Source: Dastarcus helophoroides (lineage: Eukaryota > Arthropoda > Insecta > Coleoptera > Bothrideridae). Taken from it: a stretch of DNA of 64,000 nt. The notes beneath the pieces are model-generated. The model had not been told where the DNA came from and searched no databases. It worked only from the letters and a program-made list of their open reading frames with translations. The DNA is taken from positions 18,811,270 through 18,875,269 of the forward strand of contig CM053334.1 in NCBI GenBank assembly GCA_028583605.1, read 5' to 3'. The translations under genes and the position numbers were made by a program. Shown here piece by piece: positions 63,001 through 64,000 of this stretch. Each line of letters opens with the position of its first letter. Position 1 is the first letter of the stretch.

Positions 63001-64000
63001 TTAAAAATTTCGACCTTTTCGCGGAATTTTGATTTTCACTTTGAATTTCTTCTTAAAATTCTACTTTTTTTAAAAATTTCCCAAATTGCAAGTGTATTCG
63101 AAATTTCTAATTTTTTTGTAATTTGGTCTCCTTTTCGACTTTTTTTTGAAGATTTCGACTAATTTTGACATTTTAAAATATCCACTTTCTTTCTAATTTG
63201 TCGCTTTTCCCAGAATTTCGACCTTTTATCAAAATATTGACTTAATTGGAAAATGTCAACTTTTTCGAAATTTCTACTTTTTTTGTTTAAATTTTGACAT
63301 TTTCTTGGCTCGATTTTTTTCAAAATTTCGACCTTTTCGAGGAATTTTGATTTTTACTTTGAATTTCTTCTTAAAATTCTACTTTTTTTTGAAAATTTCG
63401 ATTTTTTTCCAAATTGCAAGCGTTTTCGAAATTTCTAATTTTTTTTCGTAATATGGACTCCTTTTCGACTTTATTCTTGAAGATTTCGACTTATTTTGAA
63501 AATTTTGACATTTTAAATTATCCACTTTCGTTCAAATTTCCCAAATTTTCCCAGAATTTCGACCTTTTATCAAAATTTTGACTTAATAGGAAAATGTTAA
63601 ATTTTTCGAAATTTCCACTTTTTTTGTTTAAATTTTGGCATTTTCTTGGCTCGATTTTTTAAAAATTTCGACTTTTTCGCGGAATTTTGATTTTCACTTT
63701 GAATTTCTTCTTAAAATTCTACTTTTTTTAAAAATTTCCCAAATTGCAAGTGTATTCGAAATTTCTAATTTTTTTGTAATTTGGTCTCCTTTTCGACTTT
63801 TTTTTTGAAGATTTCGACTAATTTTGACATTTTAAAATATCCACTTTCTTTCTAATTTGTCGCTTTCCAGAATTTCGACCTTTTATCAAAATATTGACTT
63901 AATTGGAAAATGTCAACTTTTTCGGAAATTTCTACTTTTTTGTTTAAATTTTGGACATTTTCTTGGCTCGACTTTTTTCAAAATTTCGACTTTTTCGAGG
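60021..64000 (+). repeat. dimeric higher-order repeat of about 660 bp in MED26 intron 2
   Basis: The word TTTCTTGGCTCGA recurs near 60350, 60672, 61327, 61667, 61986, 62327, 62644, 62986, 63303, 63645 and 63960 (a TTTTTTGGCTCGA variant lies near 61009). Spacings alternate between about 320 and 340 bp. The two alternating unit types (one with CCCAAATTGCAAGTGTATTC, the other with CCAAATTGCAAGCGTTTTC) form a dimer of about 660 bp that continues past the window end. Confidence 0.92.

Overview
This is an insect (arthropod) nuclear genome window. It is AT-rich, intron-bearing and dominated by repeats. Gene content and the TATA/TCAGT core promoter fit a holometabolous insect, perhaps a beetle, but the sequence alone does not fix the order. 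Three spliced genes were reconstructed by splice phase and by recognised family sequence, all on the + strand. (1) An ImpL2-type secreted two-Ig insulin-binding protein has coding exons at 21755-22033, 27404-27683, 29012-29241 and 29397-29408, giving 266 aa. A phase-compatible TATA/Inr first exon may lie 17 kb upstream at 4390-4426. (2) A complete ZYG11-family CUL2 ubiquitin-ligase substrate receptor has five coding exons (30448-40309, 760 aa). One of its introns is only 60 nt and is free of in-frame stops. (3) The first two coding exons of Mediator subunit MED26 are at 57732-57794 and 58246-58320; the gene runs off the right edge.

Most of the rest is repeat. The dominant component is a 20-bp monomer (consensus GTCGAAATTTCGAGAAAAAA and variants). 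Read as arrays it looks like a satellite. However, array orientation, a conserved terminal motif and a conserved central module show that it forms the arms of inverted-repeat (foldback) elements. Near-complete examples are at about 251-2133, 8106-11245, 34764-36369 and 50187-54779. Arms have expanded into higher-order repeats of 160, 337/356, 346, 877 and about 660 bp.

Other layers are two arrays of a 177-bp tandem repeat and a 790-bp tandem repeat. A 5-8.6 kb block is duplicated at 16.5-20.6 kb. ImpL2 intron 1 holds a 2.9-kb polypyrimidine tract interrupted by a Penelope-like (PLE) remnant with a GIY-YIG fragment and a hammerhead-ribozyme fold. There is an 18-bp satellite in the last ZYG11 intron, and a decayed non-LTR retrotransposon fused to the tail of another copy (41.0-44.4 kb). 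A hAT element with an 8-bp target duplication (44746-46601) contains a second, nested element with its own 12-bp target duplication and two hammerhead ribozymes in opposite orientation.

The most interesting observations are the foldback family with phased A-tract arms, the nested hammerhead element, the PLE hammerhead and the 60-nt in-frame intron. Introns and intergenic regions here are essentially repeat nurseries around three conserved genes.
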